Assembly: GCF_032878975.1 (NCBI RefSeq)
Contig: NZ_CP043875.1
Span: forward strand, 2,224,370-2,288,369
Length of the DNA: 64,000 nt
Direction: 5' to 3'
From: Methanoplanus sp. FWC-SCC4
Lineage (GTDB): Archaea > Halobacteriota > Methanomicrobia > Methanomicrobiales > Methanomicrobiaceae
Shown: in pieces, positions 7,187 through 15,475 of the stretch
How positions within the stretch are numbered: the stretch's first letter is position 1
Layout: the number at the start of each line of letters is the position of its first letter
Position numbers and translations under genes: made by a program
The notes under the pieces: generated by a model
What the model was told of the DNA's origin: nothing
Databases searched by the model: none
What the model saw: only the letters and a program-made list of their open reading frames with translations

Positions 7187-9532
7187 ATGGCTTTACGCTC
7201 TGATTGGTTTCTCATTTTACTGTTATTGTTTTTGATATTTCCTATAATGGTTCCATCTGTTTCATCGCTTCAGACCGGATGGAATTTTACGATAGTTGAT
7301 AATGGCAACTCGGGTTCATTATGCTCCCTTGCTTATAACCCAGTAACCAAAAATCCTGCAATTTTATATACCGATTCTGAAGGCAAACATCTTTATTACA
7401 GATATTATGATGAAGGCTGGCAGGAGCCTCTCGATACGGGAATTTTAGCGACCGGTTCGATCTCATTTGATTTTGATGAATCTGGAAATGGCCACTGTAT
7501 CGGTTATTCAGTTAACCAAACTCTCTCCAGGGGCAAAATATACTATAGCCTGATAAAAGACGGCAGAGTCGAAAGCACTGAAATGATTGACAATAATGTG
7601 GGCGTTCTTCAAAGCATCTCAATAAAGGCAGTTCAGGATCAAACCCCTTACATATCTTTTTCAAATATTTCAAACAAGCTCTCCTTATATAAAAGAGAAG
7701 ACGAAAACTGGTTCTCTTTCTTCTCCTCCAGCTATGGTGACAGCTCAGGTCAGTTTTCATCTCTATCGATAAACCCCGCAACAAAAATGCCCTCTATTGT
7801 ATATTCGTATTCTTTATACGGAATTAATAAAATAAAGCTCATATATGCGGAATTTGATGGTGAAAAATGGAGTGAGAAATCTGTAAAAAATTCGGAAGGT
7901 TATGGATTTTTTTGTTCTCTTGACCTAAACAGCAGCGGTAATCCTTCTATTAGTTATACACGCAGTTTTGACAAATCACTTTACTATGCCTTTAGGGCCG
8001 GCGGGGTATGGACAAATCAGATTGTTGACGGAAGCAGAAATATTGATATTCCCGGTTATACCTCCCTTGACTTTGACAGTTCGGACTGCCCGCATATCTC
8101 ATATTATAACACAACATCGCATGATCTGATGCTTGCCTCAAAAAACATATCAGATGAGGGTTCCCTCTGGAAAATCCTTCCTTTATATAGTGAGGGAGAT
8201 TCCGGGATGTGCAGTTCGCTAAAAATCAATCCGGAATCCGATCTGCCTTCAGTTGCATTTGTATCCGACAACAAACTTATGTTTGCAGAAGAAGGATTTG
8301 TTCCAAAAAGCAGTTTTGACGCATCACCTTTGAGTCCGGTTTTGGGAGAAGAAACTCACTTTTCAATTTCATCAGAAACAGAAGAAACGAAATACTCATG
8401 GGACTTTGGAGACGGTTCCGTTTCAGGTGAAGAAACGCCTTCCCATCTCTACAAAAATCCAGGAATTTATGATGTTTCAATGTCTGCAAAAAGCAGGTTT
8501 GGAGAGTCAGTAACGGAGAAAACCGGATATATAATCGTTAAACCTTATGCAAATTTTCATGCCGGCAAAACGACCGGAACAGGAAATCTTACAGTATCTT
8601 TCTTTGATGACTCAAAAGGTGCATCAGCGTGGAACTGGAGTTTTGGTGACGGCGAGTGGTTTAATACAACAGACGAAGGACTAAAAAATCCTGTTCATTC
8701 ATATGAAATCCCCGGGTTTTATGATGTAACTCTTATTGCATCGAACGGCAGTCTTAAGACTGAAATTATAAAAAACGGATATATTGTTGTTTCTTCTATA
8801 ACAGAGAAGGACCTTAATATTGAGGCACAGTCTCCTTTAGGGGATGCCGGGAACAGAGATACAAATGTCATGTCCGCCAAAAAGCTCAATGCAGGAGATT
8901 CTGTAAGCTTCAGCCTGAATAAAGGTTCCTTATCTGAATTTTCTTTTTTTACGCAGTCTGATCTTACCGAGATCCTGATTACGATAAAGGAAGAAAAGAA
9001 TCTCCCCGCCGGCATCCCGGATCCGAGAGTTCCGGTTTACAGGTATGAAACCCCGGAGGTTTTCAGGGCGGATAAGGATCAGGTCAGCAGTCCTGAATAT
9101 GAATTTAAAATTCCAAAGAGTTGGATGGATGAAAATGATCTTATACCTGCCGATATCCTATGCCTCTCCTATGAGTGTAAAACGAATGAGTGGAAGAGCT
9201 TTCAAACGGTTTACACCTGCTTTGACGGTGAAAACTGCATATTCAAAGCAAAAACATACGATTTAACAATGATTGCACTGGGCGGGAAAAAGACCTGTTC
9301 ACAAAATACTGACAAATCTTCTGATGAAAAGCCTGTTTTGGAAGATAATTCTGTTTTAGAGAAGCCTGCAGATAAGAGCGGCGGGGGAGAAATGCAGAGT
9401 ACGAGAAATCCTCCCGGATTAATGAACACTGATCTAAAAAAGATGCCCCTTCCATTGTTTTTAAATCTGGCTGCGATATTTGTGTTTTTAATATTCGGAT
9501 TTTTCAGTGCAAAAAGAAATAAAAAGCGGTGA
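7187..9532 (+). CDS. Surface protein: seven-repeat propeller, two PKD, PGF-pre-PGF, TM anchor
   Basis: A 781-residue exported protein. Residues 1-28 form a signal peptide. Residues about 30-370 hold seven degenerate repeats of the form SLxxNPxTxxPxIxY (for example SLAYNPVTKNPAILY, SLSINPATKMPSIVY, SLDLNSSGNPSISY, SLKINPESDLPSVAF), which suggests a seven-bladed beta-propeller. Two PKD domains follow (about 374-454 and 455-537), each with a WxFGDG core (YSWDFGDGS, WNWSFGDGE). Residues about 538-690 match the PGF-pre-PGF domain of archaeal surface proteins. A Ser/Lys-rich stretch leads to one TM helix near 753-773 and a basic end. It probably sits on the cell envelope in adhesion or S-layer assembly. 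It directly follows the RNA array. Confidence 0.78.
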   Translation: MALRSDWFLILLLLFLIFPIMVPSVSSLQTGWNFTIVDNGNSGSLCSLAYNPVTKNPAILYTDSEGKHLYYRYYDEGWQEPLDTGILATGSISFDFDESGNGHCIGYSVNQTLSRGKIYYSLIKDGRVESTEMIDNNVGVLQSISIKAVQDQTPYISFSNISNKLSLYKREDENWFSFFSSSYGDSSGQFSSLSINPATKMPSIVYSYSLYGINKIKLIYAEFDGEKWSEKSVKNSEGYGFFCSLDLNSSGNPSISYTRSFDKSLYYAFRAGGVWTNQIVDGSRNIDIPGYTSLDFDSSDCPHISYYNTTSHDLMLASKNISDEGSLWKILPLYSEGDSGMCSSLKINPESDLPSVAFVSDNKLMFAEEGFVPKSSFDASPLSPVLGEETHFSISSETEETKYSWDFGDGSVSGEETPSHLYKNPGIYDVSMSAKSRFGESVTEKTGYIIVKPYANFHAGKTTGTGNLTVSFFDDSKGASAWNWSFGDGEWFNTTDEGLKNPVHSYEIPGFYDVTLIASNGSLKTEIIKNGYIVVSSITEKDLNIEAQSPLGDAGNRDTNVMSAKKLNAGDSVSFSLNKGSLSEFSFFTQSDLTEILITIKEEKNLPAGIPDPRVPVYRYETPEVFRADKDQVSSPEYEFKIPKSWMDENDLIPADILCLSYECKTNEWKSFQTVYTCFDGENCIFKAKTYDLTMIALGGKKTCSQNTDKSSDEKPVLEDNSVLEKPADKSGGGEMQSTRNPPGLMNTDLKKMPLPLFLNLAAIFVFLIFGFFSAKRNKKR

Positions 9533-9657
9533 GAACGGGGTATCATTCTTCATAACGGCGATGAGTTTATACGTGATAAAATACACTTTAATAAATTAAT
9601 GTGTGGTGAATGTTTTTTTGCCGGTGAGGGTTTTTATCTCTGATAGCCACGGCACCG

Positions 9658-9724
9658 TATCCCGCACAAAAATCGCAGAAAAAAATCTTTTGAAACTTTT
9701 GTCCGGGATAGCGGACGCGTTTTT
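9658..9724 (+). terminator. Long inverted repeat with T-run, probable terminator
   Basis: TATCCCGCACAAAA (9658-9671) pairs with TTTTGTCCGGGATA (9697-9710) with one mismatch in 14 positions, and a T-run follows at 9719-9724. It lies downstream of the surface-protein gene and upstream of the TATA box of the aromatic operon, so a terminator for the former is the simplest reading. The rest of the 9533-9909 gap shows no convincing gene. Confidence 0.5.
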
Positions 9725-9827
9725 TGGTTATTATCGTTATTTTTTTGCGTATTTCTTTAGCTTTGGCTTTTGGTATAGATTCTGAAAGTCGTGCTGTCGG
9801 AAATTTTTCCAAAAACCTGTGAATAGG

Positions 9828-9837
9828 TTTATAAATT
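9828..9837 (+). promoter_or_regulatory. TATA box of the aromatic amino acid operon
   Basis: TTTATAAATT lies about 75 bases ahead of the first gene (ATG 9910). It is preceded by a short imperfect dyad (ACCTGTGAATAGGT), which could be part of an operator. GGAGAG at 9894-9899 is the ribosome-binding site. Confidence 0.55.
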
Positions 9838-9909
9838 TTTAAGGGAATTTTCCGTCAGCACTGTACAGGTTTTGTAAAAATTAAAAATTATCCAGGAGAG
9901 AATCGGAAA

Positions 9910-10704
9910 ATGAGAGGAAAAGACATCAGACTTGAAAGAATTATGAAAAGGGATACAGGAACAACCGTAATTGTTCCGATGGATCACGGGGTATCTTCAG
10001 GCCCGATACCGGGACTTATAGACCTTGAAAGAAGTGTGGATCTTGTGGCAAAAGGCGGTGCAAATGCTGTTATCGGGCATATGGGCCTTGCTCTGCACGG
10101 CCACAGAAAGGGCGGCCCTGATATCGGGCTGATACTTCACCTTTCTGCAAGCACAGACCTCGGGCCTGATCCCAATGACAAGGTTATGGTAAACACTGTC
10201 CAGAACGCTCTTAAGATGGGTGCCGACGGAGTATCCATGCATGTAAATGTCGGAGCAGAATCAGAGGCGAGAATGCTTTCAGACCTTGGGCGGACTGCTA
10301 TTGAGTGCATTGAATGGGGGATGCCTCTTCTGGCAATGATGTACCCGAGGGGCAAAAAAATAAATGACGACAATATGATCGATTCGATAAAAATTGCCGC
10401 ACGTGTAGCCTCTGAACTGGGTGCAGACATAGTAAAGACGGTATACACAGGAGACCCGGACACATTCAGGGAAGTTACAAAGGGCTGTCATGTCCCGGTT
10501 GTAATCGCCGGTGGATCAAAGACGGATGATTTATCGACCATGAAGCTTATAGAAGGGGCAATGCAGGGCGGTGCTGCCGGTGTTTCAATCGGAAGAAACG
10601 CTTTCCAGCACAAGAGTCCTGACAAATTCGTAAAGGCAGCGGCGATGATTGTTCATGAGGGGAGATCAGCTGAGGAAGCAGTTTTGATACTTAACAAAAA
10701 GTGA
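9910..10704 (+). CDS. aroA': 2-amino-3,7-dideoxy-D-threo-hept-6-ulosonate synthase (paralogue 1)
   Basis: A 264-residue DhnA/class I aldolase-type TIM barrel that makes the first committed compound of the archaeal shikimate route by joining 6-deoxy-5-ketofructose 1-phosphate with aspartate semialdehyde. Residues matching the known catalytic ones of the Methanocaldococcus enzyme are present: D25 in VPMDHG, Y145 in MMYPRG and the Schiff-base K176 in IVKTVYTGD. Length is normal for the family. It is the first gene of the operon, and a second, similar gene follows after 32 bases. One of the two could instead act as a fructose-bisphosphate or ketofructose-phosphate aldolase; sequence alone does not separate them. 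Confidence 0.85.
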   Translation: MRGKDIRLERIMKRDTGTTVIVPMDHGVSSGPIPGLIDLERSVDLVAKGGANAVIGHMGLALHGHRKGGPDIGLILHLSASTDLGPDPNDKVMVNTVQNALKMGADGVSMHVNVGAESEARMLSDLGRTAIECIEWGMPLLAMMYPRGKKINDDNMIDSIKIAARVASELGADIVKTVYTGDPDTFREVTKGCHVPVVIAGGSKTDDLSTMKLIEGAMQGGAAGVSIGRNAFQHKSPDKFVKAAAMIVHEGRSAEEAVLILNKK

Positions 10705-10736
10705 AATACAGAATAAATACAGGAGGATTTTAGAAA

Positions 10737-11516
10737 ATGATTGGAAAAGCAATACGTCTTGAAAGAATAATGAACCGCAACACTGAAAGAACAGTCATAA
10801 TCCCGATGGATCACGGATTCACACTCGGCCAGATTGAGGGTCTCGGAGATATGGCAAAGGTAATCTCCGAGGTATCGGACGGAGGGGCAAATGCCATTGT
10901 TCTTCACAAGGGAATGGTCAAGGCAGGTCACAGAAAGCACGGCCGTGACATCGGATTAATAGTACACCTCTCAGCCAGTACCGCCCTGAATCCCGATCCC
11001 GATGACAAGGTAATAGTATGCACAGTAGAAGAGGCGATAGCCCTTGGTGCAGATGCGGTCTCGATTCACATCAATCTCGGTGCATCACACGAATCAAAGA
11101 TGATAGAAGAAGCCGGCAGAATCTCCAAGAAATGTGCAAAATGGGGAATGCCCCTTTTAATCATGATCTACCCGCGTGGAAAGGGAATTGACCCGACATC
11201 CCCTGTTGCAATCGGGCACTGTGTGAGGGTAGCAGAGGAGCTTGGTGCCGACCTTATAAAGACAAGCTACACAGGTGATCCCGAGTCATTCAGGAGAATT
11301 ACGTCATCATGCTCTGTTCCCGTACTGGTTGCGGGCGGGGAGAAGGCAGGCGATCTTGAGACATTAAAGACTGTATCGGAAGCAATATCTGCCGGATGTG
11401 CGGGTGTGGCTCTTGGCAGAAATTCATTCCAGCGTGAAAAACCATCTGAATTCATAAGGGCACTCTGTGCCGTTGTACATGAGGAAAAAACTCCTGAAGA
11501 GGCGCTTAATTCCTGA
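10737..11516 (+). CDS. aroA': 2-amino-3,7-dideoxy-D-threo-hept-6-ulosonate synthase (paralogue 2)
   Basis: A 259-residue relative of the preceding gene with the same start (GKxIRLERIM) and the same catalytic set: D25 in IPMDHG, Y145 in MIYPRG and K175 in LIKTSYTGD. It is preceded by a good AGGAGG site. Differences cluster in the loop after the first strand (FTLGQIEG against VSSGPIPG) and in the PRGKGIDPTSP segment, near the substrate end of the barrel. That fits a split of function, for example one enzyme making the 6-deoxy-5-ketofructose phosphate precursor and the other performing the transaldolase step. It precedes the dehydroquinate synthase gene, whose start lies 10 bases after its stop. 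Confidence 0.83.
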   Translation: MIGKAIRLERIMNRNTERTVIIPMDHGFTLGQIEGLGDMAKVISEVSDGGANAIVLHKGMVKAGHRKHGRDIGLIVHLSASTALNPDPDDKVIVCTVEEAIALGADAVSIHINLGASHESKMIEEAGRISKKCAKWGMPLLIMIYPRGKGIDPTSPVAIGHCVRVAEELGADLIKTSYTGDPESFRRITSSCSVPVLVAGGEKAGDLETLKTVSEAISAGCAGVALGRNSFQREKPSEFIRALCAVVHEEKTPEEALNS

Positions 11517-11526
11517 GGTAAATGCA

Positions 11527-12516
11527 ATGGCAAAGGAATTCTGGATTGACCTAAGGGACTGGGACAAGGATGCCGCAACTACTGCAATTGAGCAGGGTGC
11601 TGATGCAATAATGGCAGAAGACGCATCCCTTGTACGTCAGCTCGGGAGGATTAAGACAATAGCGCCAGACGGTGACTTAAAGCCCGGTGAGGATATCTTT
11701 GAAGTTGAGATAAGGGATCAGGAGAGCGAAGCCGAAGCGGTATCAAAATCAAAACAGGGCTTTGTAATTGTTTCAACAACAGACTGGACTGTGATCCCTC
11801 TTGAAAACCTTGTGGCACAGTCTGACCGTATCATTGCCGCCGTAAATAATCAGGAAGAGGCTGAAATGGCTCTTGGTGTCCTTGAAAAAGGAGTGGCTGG
11901 GATACTTCTGAAAAATAATAATCCGGCCGTAATAATGTCTGTTGCAAAAGTTGTTCTGGAGAAAACAGCTCTGGTTGATCTGGAGGCTTTCACTGTAAAA
12001 TCCGTTTCTCCTGTCGGCATGGGGGACCGTGTATGTGTTGATACATGTACAATAATGAAGGACGGTGAGGGAATGCTTGTCGGGAATACATCCTCCTCAT
12101 TTCTTCTCGTTCATGCAGAAACGCTTGAAAACCCCTATGTGGCACCCCGTCCTTTCCGGGTCAATGCAGGTGCCGTTCATGCCTACGCCATGATGGAGAA
12201 CGGAAAAACATCTTATCTGGCCGAGATAAAAGCCGGAGACCGCGTCCTTGTTGCAGACAAAGACGGGAAGACTTACGGTGCAACGGTCGGCCGGGTAAAA
12301 ATTGAAAAGCGTCCCCTCCTCCTTGTTGAAGCTGAAAATGAAGGGAAGGTCATTTCACTGGTTCTCCAGAATGCCGAGACCATCCGTCTTGTCGGAGAGG
12401 ACAAAAAACCGGTATCGGTCGTTGATTTAAAACCCGGAGACAGAATCCTCGGTCATCCGGAATCGGGCGGAAGGCATTTCGGGCATGCCGTATCCGAGAG
12501 CATACTGGAAAAGTAG
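11527..12516 (+). CDS. aroB': 3-dehydroquinate synthase II
   Basis: A 329-residue protein of the archaeal DHQ synthase II family, which converts the ulosonate product of the upstream genes to 3-dehydroquinate using NAD by oxidative deamination and cyclisation. The N-terminus KEFWIDLRDWDKD and the segments CVDTCTIMKDGEGMLVG and RPFRVNAGAVHAY are family hallmarks. The start is ATG 11527, with GAGGT 9 bases upstream. A longer frame opens at 11467, but that would overlap the previous gene by 50 bases and add a non-homologous leader. This enzyme replaces the classical AroB, so the operon uses the alternative entry into the shikimate pathway. Confidence 0.92.
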   Translation: MAKEFWIDLRDWDKDAATTAIEQGADAIMAEDASLVRQLGRIKTIAPDGDLKPGEDIFEVEIRDQESEAEAVSKSKQGFVIVSTTDWTVIPLENLVAQSDRIIAAVNNQEEAEMALGVLEKGVAGILLKNNNPAVIMSVAKVVLEKTALVDLEAFTVKSVSPVGMGDRVCVDTCTIMKDGEGMLVGNTSSSFLLVHAETLENPYVAPRPFRVNAGAVHAYAMMENGKTSYLAEIKAGDRVLVADKDGKTYGATVGRVKIEKRPLLLVEAENEGKVISLVLQNAETIRLVGEDKKPVSVVDLKPGDRILGHPESGGRHFGHAVSESILEK

Positions 12517-12520
12517 TCTT

Positions 12521-13354
12521 ATGTCTGATGTACTGGTTGTAGGAATAATCGGGGGTTTTGGCGGGATGGGCCGTCTGTTTGCCGGAGTATTTGAGCGTGC
12601 CGGACATAAGGTTCTGATATCCGGCAGAAATACCTGCCCCTCAAACAGTGATCTTGCAGGGGTATGTGACGTGGTGATAGTTTCAGTCCCCATTCATGAA
12701 ACCGTGAAGGTGATTGAGGAGATCGCACCCCTGATGAACAGTGATCAGATCCTCTGCGATTTCACTTCTGTAAAGTTGGAACCTGTAAAGGCAATGCTCA
12801 AATCAGAAGCGAAAGTCATTGGTCTTCATCCGATGTTCGGACCCTCTGTCTCCGGGATTAAGGGACAGACCATAGTTGCCACTCCTGTAAGATGTGACCG
12901 GAAATCAGAGGAGATGCTTTATCAGATCTTCAGAAATGAGGGTGCGGATGTCTGTATAATGACTCCTGAGGAGCATGACAGGATAACAGGAATTGTACAG
13001 GGTCTTGTCCATTTTGCCACACTTTCTGTTGCAGACACTATCAGAAACAGCGGTATTTCCCCTGAAGCGATACTTCCGGTAATGAGTCCTGTATACAGGA
13101 TTGAGATGGGGCTTATAGGGAGAATTCTGGGTCAGGATGCAGCCCTTTATGGGGACATTCTCCAGATGAATCCTGCATCCGAAACCGTAATAGAAAACTT
13201 CTGCAAATCCGCCGGAAAACTAAAGGATATAGTTAAATCAAAGGACAGAAAGCTTTTTGAATCTTTTTTTAATGAGAACGAAAAGGCGTTTCATGACTAT
13301 ATCCCGCAGGCCACAAAGGATACCGATACTGTAATTGAGGCTCTGGTGAAGTAA
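12521..13354 (+). CDS. tyrA: Prephenate dehydrogenase
   Basis: A 277-residue NAD-dependent prephenate dehydrogenase that oxidatively decarboxylates prephenate to 4-hydroxyphenylpyruvate for tyrosine. The Rossmann motif GIIGGFGGMGRLFAGVF is at the N-terminus. The family motif IGLHPMFGPS, with the histidine that contacts substrate, is near residue 105, and the helical domain has HDRITGIVQGLVHF. There is no ACT or chorismate mutase domain, so feedback control, if any, lies elsewhere. The ATG at 12521 is 4 bases after the previous stop, with only a weak ribosome-binding site, which points to translational coupling. Confidence 0.9.
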   Translation: MSDVLVVGIIGGFGGMGRLFAGVFERAGHKVLISGRNTCPSNSDLAGVCDVVIVSVPIHETVKVIEEIAPLMNSDQILCDFTSVKLEPVKAMLKSEAKVIGLHPMFGPSVSGIKGQTIVATPVRCDRKSEEMLYQIFRNEGADVCIMTPEEHDRITGIVQGLVHFATLSVADTIRNSGISPEAILPVMSPVYRIEMGLIGRILGQDAALYGDILQMNPASETVIENFCKSAGKLKDIVKSKDRKLFESFFNENEKAFHDYIPQATKDTDTVIEALVK

Positions 13355-13357
13355 GAG

Positions 13358-14191
13358 ATGGTAATAGCAGCTCTGGGTCCGGAGGGGACTTTCAGTTATG
13401 AAATGGCGGAAAAGATCAGGAAGAGAGGGGAGGATATTCTTTTGTTCCCTACCATCAGCTCTGTTTTTGCCGCTGTTGAAAAATCGGATGCAAGGGGAAT
13501 TGTTCCGGTTGAAAACAGCGAGGCAGGCGGTGTCGGTGAGACAATGGACGGTCTTTTACTCTCAGAATGCCTGATTGTTGCCGAGTATTTAATGCCGGTC
13601 AGGCATCATCTGGCATCCATGCACCGGGCAGAAAAGATAACTGTAATATATGCACATCCGCAGTCCCATGCACAGTGCAGCAGGTACATTGAATCACTGG
13701 GTGTTCCCGTGATACACACAAGCAGCAACTCAAAAAGTGCAAAGGAAGCGGCAGCGGTTGTCGGTGGTGCAGCGATTACAACTGAATCAGCAGCAAAAAT
13801 ATACAGTCTGCCGGTTTTGATCAGGAACATCCAGAACTCCCCTGACAATACGACAAGATTTGTTGAGATTATAAAAAAACCGGACTCTCAAAAAACCGCA
13901 GGAGAAGGAGTATCTGTCACAGGCAGGTTGATCCGAAGATCAGAGAAATGTAGTTTAATTGTTGATCCTATGGAAAATCGCCCCGGTCTTTTATATGATA
14001 TTCTTGGAATTTTTGCAAAATACAAACTGAATCTTACAAAAATCGAGTCAAGGCCGTCAAAGAGGGGTATCGGGAACTATATATTTTTCATAGACTGCGA
14101 AACTGATGCCGGATATGGGGAGGTTTTATCAGAGTTAAAGGATATTTCTCTGATAAAAGAGCTTGGATGTTATCAAAAAGCGGAGGTATGA
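13358..14191 (+). CDS. pheA: Prephenate dehydratase with ACT domain
   Basis: A 277-residue enzyme that dehydrates and decarboxylates prephenate to phenylpyruvate. The catalytic domain (about 1-175) begins ALGPEGTFSYEMA and ends with NTTRFVEI, whose TRF contains the conserved catalytic threonine. An ACT domain (about 195-275, RPGLLYDILGIFAKY and a following ESRPSK, matching the Phe-binding ESRP motif) predicts feedback inhibition by phenylalanine. There is no chorismate mutase domain, and none is encoded elsewhere in the window, so that step must be supplied by another locus. It starts 3 bases after tyrA. Confidence 0.92.
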   Translation: MVIAALGPEGTFSYEMAEKIRKRGEDILLFPTISSVFAAVEKSDARGIVPVENSEAGGVGETMDGLLLSECLIVAEYLMPVRHHLASMHRAEKITVIYAHPQSHAQCSRYIESLGVPVIHTSSNSKSAKEAAAVVGGAAITTESAAKIYSLPVLIRNIQNSPDNTTRFVEIIKKPDSQKTAGEGVSVTGRLIRRSEKCSLIVDPMENRPGLLYDILGIFAKYKLNLTKIESRPSKRGIGNYIFFIDCETDAGYGEVLSELKDISLIKELGCYQKAEV

Positions 14192-14194
14192 CCG

Positions 14195-15475
14195 ATGGAT
14201 GTAAAACTTTACAAAAAAACCGGGGTGGATCTCAGTTTTACCGCACCGCCCTCGAAGAGCTACTCGCACAGGGCACTAATTTGTGCTGCTCTTGCAGACG
14301 GGCCGTCTGAAATTTTATCACCGCTTTTTTCGGATGACATAAGCATAACATGCAGAGGTCTGTCCGCCCTTGGTGTTGAGCTCTCGCGTTCGGATGGTAG
14401 TATTCTGGTTGAGGGAACAGGCGGGGTCTTCCCGGACATGGGGGAGGTTACAATCGACTGTGGAAATTCCGGGACTTCTCTTCGGTTTCTGACAACCCTC
14501 TCCCTTCTATCACCTTCAGATGTCCTTCTCACAGGAAGCAGGAGGATGATGGAAAGACCAATAGGCGGTCTTGCGGATGCCATTATGCAGAGCGGCGGAG
14601 TCATCAGATACTTTGGAGAAGAGGGATGTCCGCCTCTTAGAATATCGGGAGAATTTATCGGTGGAAAGGTCGTTGTGGATGCGTCCAAAAGCAGCCAGTT
14701 CATATCGTCGTTAATGCTCTGCGGGCCGTACTCCGATATTCCTCTCGAGATTATGCCGAAAGGGAGTGTTGCATCACGGTCATACATTGACATAACGGCA
14801 GATGTGATGAAGAGCTTTGGAGCAGATGTGGTTTTGAACACCGACGGGTGCTGGGAGATTAAACAGGGGACTTACAGTTCCGGAAAATATCATGTTGAAG
14901 GGGACTATTCATCCGCATCGTATCTGTTTGCAACAGCAGCAGTCTGCGGCGGGAGTGTGACTGTCAATAACCTTAATCCTGCTTCCGTTCAGGGAGATTT
15001 CAGGTTTCTTGAAGCACTCCTTTGTATGGGATGCAGTATTTCATATGGTGAATCCTCGGTCAGGGTAGTCTCGGAAGGCATTTTAAAAGGGATTGAGATT
15101 GACATGTCATCATGCCCGGATGTTGTGCAGACTCTCGCGGCAGTGTGCGTTTTTGCAAAGACCAGGAGCATAATATCGGGTATTTCACATCTGAAGTACA
15201 AGGAAAGCGACCGGATTGATGCGGTCAGACGTATGGTCGAAGGCTGCGGTGCAGGATTTGAAGAGGCGGGAGATGACACAATCATCATTACCCCGGGAGA
15301 TCTGCACGGATTTGAACTGCATCCCGAGGACGATCACAGGACTGCAATGTCGGGTGCAGTGATCGGTCTTGGAACCGGTGATGTTACAATTAAGGACGCA
15401 GAGTGCGTTTCAAAGTCTTACCCGGGATTCTGGGATGATTTAATGGAGGCGGGATTATTAGAAGAGTGGTTTTAA
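14195..15475 (+). CDS. aroA: 3-phosphoshikimate 1-carboxyvinyltransferase (EPSP synthase)
   Basis: A 426-residue EPSP synthase joining shikimate 3-phosphate and phosphoenolpyruvate. All landmark motifs are present: PPSKSYSHRALICAALA at the N-terminus, DCGNSGTSLRFL, GSRRMMERPIGGL, SSQFISSLMLCGP, the KESDRIDA motif and DDHRTAMSGAV near the C-terminus. Length is standard. It starts 3 bases after pheA, and its 3' end overlaps the start of the shikimate kinase-dehydrogenase gene. Confidence 0.94.
   Translation: MDVKLYKKTGVDLSFTAPPSKSYSHRALICAALADGPSEILSPLFSDDISITCRGLSALGVELSRSDGSILVEGTGGVFPDMGEVTIDCGNSGTSLRFLTTLSLLSPSDVLLTGSRRMMERPIGGLADAIMQSGGVIRYFGEEGCPPLRISGEFIGGKVVVDASKSSQFISSLMLCGPYSDIPLEIMPKGSVASRSYIDITADVMKSFGADVVLNTDGCWEIKQGTYSSGKYHVEGDYSSASYLFATAAVCGGSVTVNNLNPASVQGDFRFLEALLCMGCSISYGESSVRVVSEGILKGIEIDMSSCPDVVQTLAAVCVFAKTRSIISGISHLKYKESDRIDAVRRMVEGCGAGFEEAGDDTIIITPGDLHGFELHPEDDHRTAMSGAVIGLGTGDVTIKDAECVSKSYPGFWDDLMEAGLLEEWF

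Noticed and set aside
9588-9812. Opposing short frames of 60-74 codons in the gap before the aromatic operon
   Set aside because: They overlap each other and the terminator-like hairpin, have no ribosome-binding site and no family pattern.
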